DNA from: Pseudomonadota bacterium
Lineage (GTDB): Bacteria > Pseudomonadota > Alphaproteobacteria > Acetobacterales > Acetobacteraceae
NCBI GenBank assembly: GCA_019351895.1
Contig: JABBOH010000017.1
Span: forward strand, 1-49,963
DNA length: 49,963 nucleotides
Reading direction: 5' to 3'
Shown: positions 49,522 to 49,963 of the stretch, piece by piece
How positions within the stretch are numbered: position 1 is the first letter of the stretch
Layout of the letters: each line of letters begins with the position of its first letter
Notes under the pieces: generated by a model
Told to the model about the DNA's origin: nothing
Seen by the model: the letters and a program-made list of their open reading frames with translations, nothing else
The model's database searches: none
Made by a program: the position numbers and the translations under genes

Positions 49522-49963
49522 TCAGGGCGAGGACTGGGTTTCCAGGAAGGCGCTCAGCCTGTCGATGGCGAGGCTCGTGAGGTCCAGCACCTCGCTGAGA
49601 TCGTCCTTGGGACCCATGTCGTTGCTCTTGGCGCCCTTCGGCAGGGGAAAGATCTGCCGCCCGCCTGCCACCAGCCGCGAGCCGGGCATCTGCGCGAAGC
49701 AACTGATATCGACCGCGTTCTGGCCCTTCGGGTGAAAGCGGAGGCAGTCGATCGTCACCGGCTTGCTCGGGTGGTCGCCGTTCCCTTCGTCCGCTGCCGA
49801 GGCGGTCGAGAAGAACCCCGCGCCGCGGTGTTCGTGGACGAAGCTCGTCCGCAGATCGGACGAGAGGGAGACATGCGCGGCCGCTGCCGCGGCTGTCGGG
49901 AAGATCCGGTAGAGCAGCGCCGCGCCGGGGCCGACCGTGGCCGCGTCCGGGTGGGCGATGACC
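49522..49963 (-). CDS. hypothetical protein, 5' end beyond the right edge
   Basis: The frame is open from the TGA at 49522 to the window edge, so only the C-terminal ~146 residues are seen. They include AHPDAATVGPGAALLYRIFPTAAAAAHVSLSSDL, a Gly/Ser/Asp-rich stretch, CLRFHPKGQNAVDISCFAQMPG and an amphipathic end (LSEVLDLTSLAIDRLSAFLE). A GTG at 49758 could start a shorter form, but codon use and continuous sequence upstream argue for a longer gene. I do not recognise the family. Confidence 0.6.
   Translation of the reverse strand, partial: VIAHPDAATVGPGAALLYRIFPTAAAAAAHVSLSSDLRTSFVHEHRGAGFFSTASAADEGNGDHPSKPVTIDCLRFHPKGQNAVDISCFAQMPGSRLVAGGRQIFPLPKGAKSNDMGPKDDLSEVLDLTSLAIDRLSAFLETQSSP

Noticed and set aside
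1-49963. CRISPR array, insertion sequence, integrase or prophage
   Set aside because: No spaced direct repeats of the required length, no transposase or integrase motif and no terminal inverted repeats flanking a gene were seen. The only repeats are the short ones listed.

Overview
The window is a gene-dense, GC-rich stretch of a bacterial chromosome (49,963 bp, about 50 protein genes, no tRNA or rRNA gene, CRISPR array or intact insertion sequence recognised). Gene content and order point to an alphaproteobacterium, most likely Acetobacteraceae or a related Rhodospirillales lineage: mutS directly followed by glnD, the rpmH-rnpA-yidD-yidC-yihA-argB block, ilvE divergent from a PetP/PetR-like marR-regulator pair, a short Hint-domain protein, and a hexameric-type citrate synthase. 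The lineage is an inference from synteny and protein similarity by eye; no search was run.

Layout. 1-8502: a catabolic/transport region. A frameshifted AraC-type remnant precedes a peptide-type ABC importer (substrate-binding protein plus two permeases, no ATPase gene) and an amidase on the plus strand. A P1-family (DmpA/NylC-like) peptidase, an agmatinase-family ureohydrolase and a Hint-domain protein lie on the minus strand. The set suggests uptake and breakdown of amide- or guanidino-containing compounds. 9024-21000: housekeeping genes: mutS, glnD, an SMP-30 family hydrolase, a small secreted Gly/His/Asp and Pro/Tyr-rich protein, rpsD with a textbook terminator and a good promoter, pyrE, a small conserved-looking ORF, a glycerophosphodiesterase and gltA. 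20821-22956: a sixA-like phosphatase and a CYTH/CHAD protein in one minus-strand pair.

23241-28232: a tiny coupled ORF, a DUF6134-type secreted protein, an MBL-fold hydrolase, a cupin, an MFS carboxylate-type transporter, then a minus-strand pair of patatin-like phospholipase and a degenerate soluble histidine kinase. 28282-32797: promoter and genes of the ribosomal protein L34 / RNase P protein / membrane insertase block, ending in argB. 32833-36084: two secreted proteins of unknown function, a YihY/BrkB membrane protein and a guanine-deaminase-like enzyme. 36138-39770: ilvE, back-to-back promoters, and a marR / OmpR-type regulator / EnvZ-type kinase operon.

39779-49963: a HerA-like ATPase, a TIGR03862-type flavoprotein, a triose-phosphate isomerase homologue that looks like the erythrulose-phosphate isomerase branch, a minus-strand operon of pterin dehydratase, DUF427 protein and fatty acid desaturase, a HAD phosphatase, 6-phosphogluconate dehydrogenase, a DHA2-type exporter, an orphan BrnA-like ribbon-helix-helix protein with an AT-hook-like stretch, and a gene cut by the right edge. 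Genes are packed with many 1-12 bp overlaps (ATGA/GTGA coupling and tail-to-tail overlaps). I found no convincing new defence or mobile system. The most unusual items are the ATPase-less importer locus, the Hint protein, the CYTH domain lacking its ExExK motif, the kinase lacking its N-box Asn, the His-rich YidD tail, the EryH-like isomerase, the apparently leaderless marR, and the orphan BrnA-like protein.
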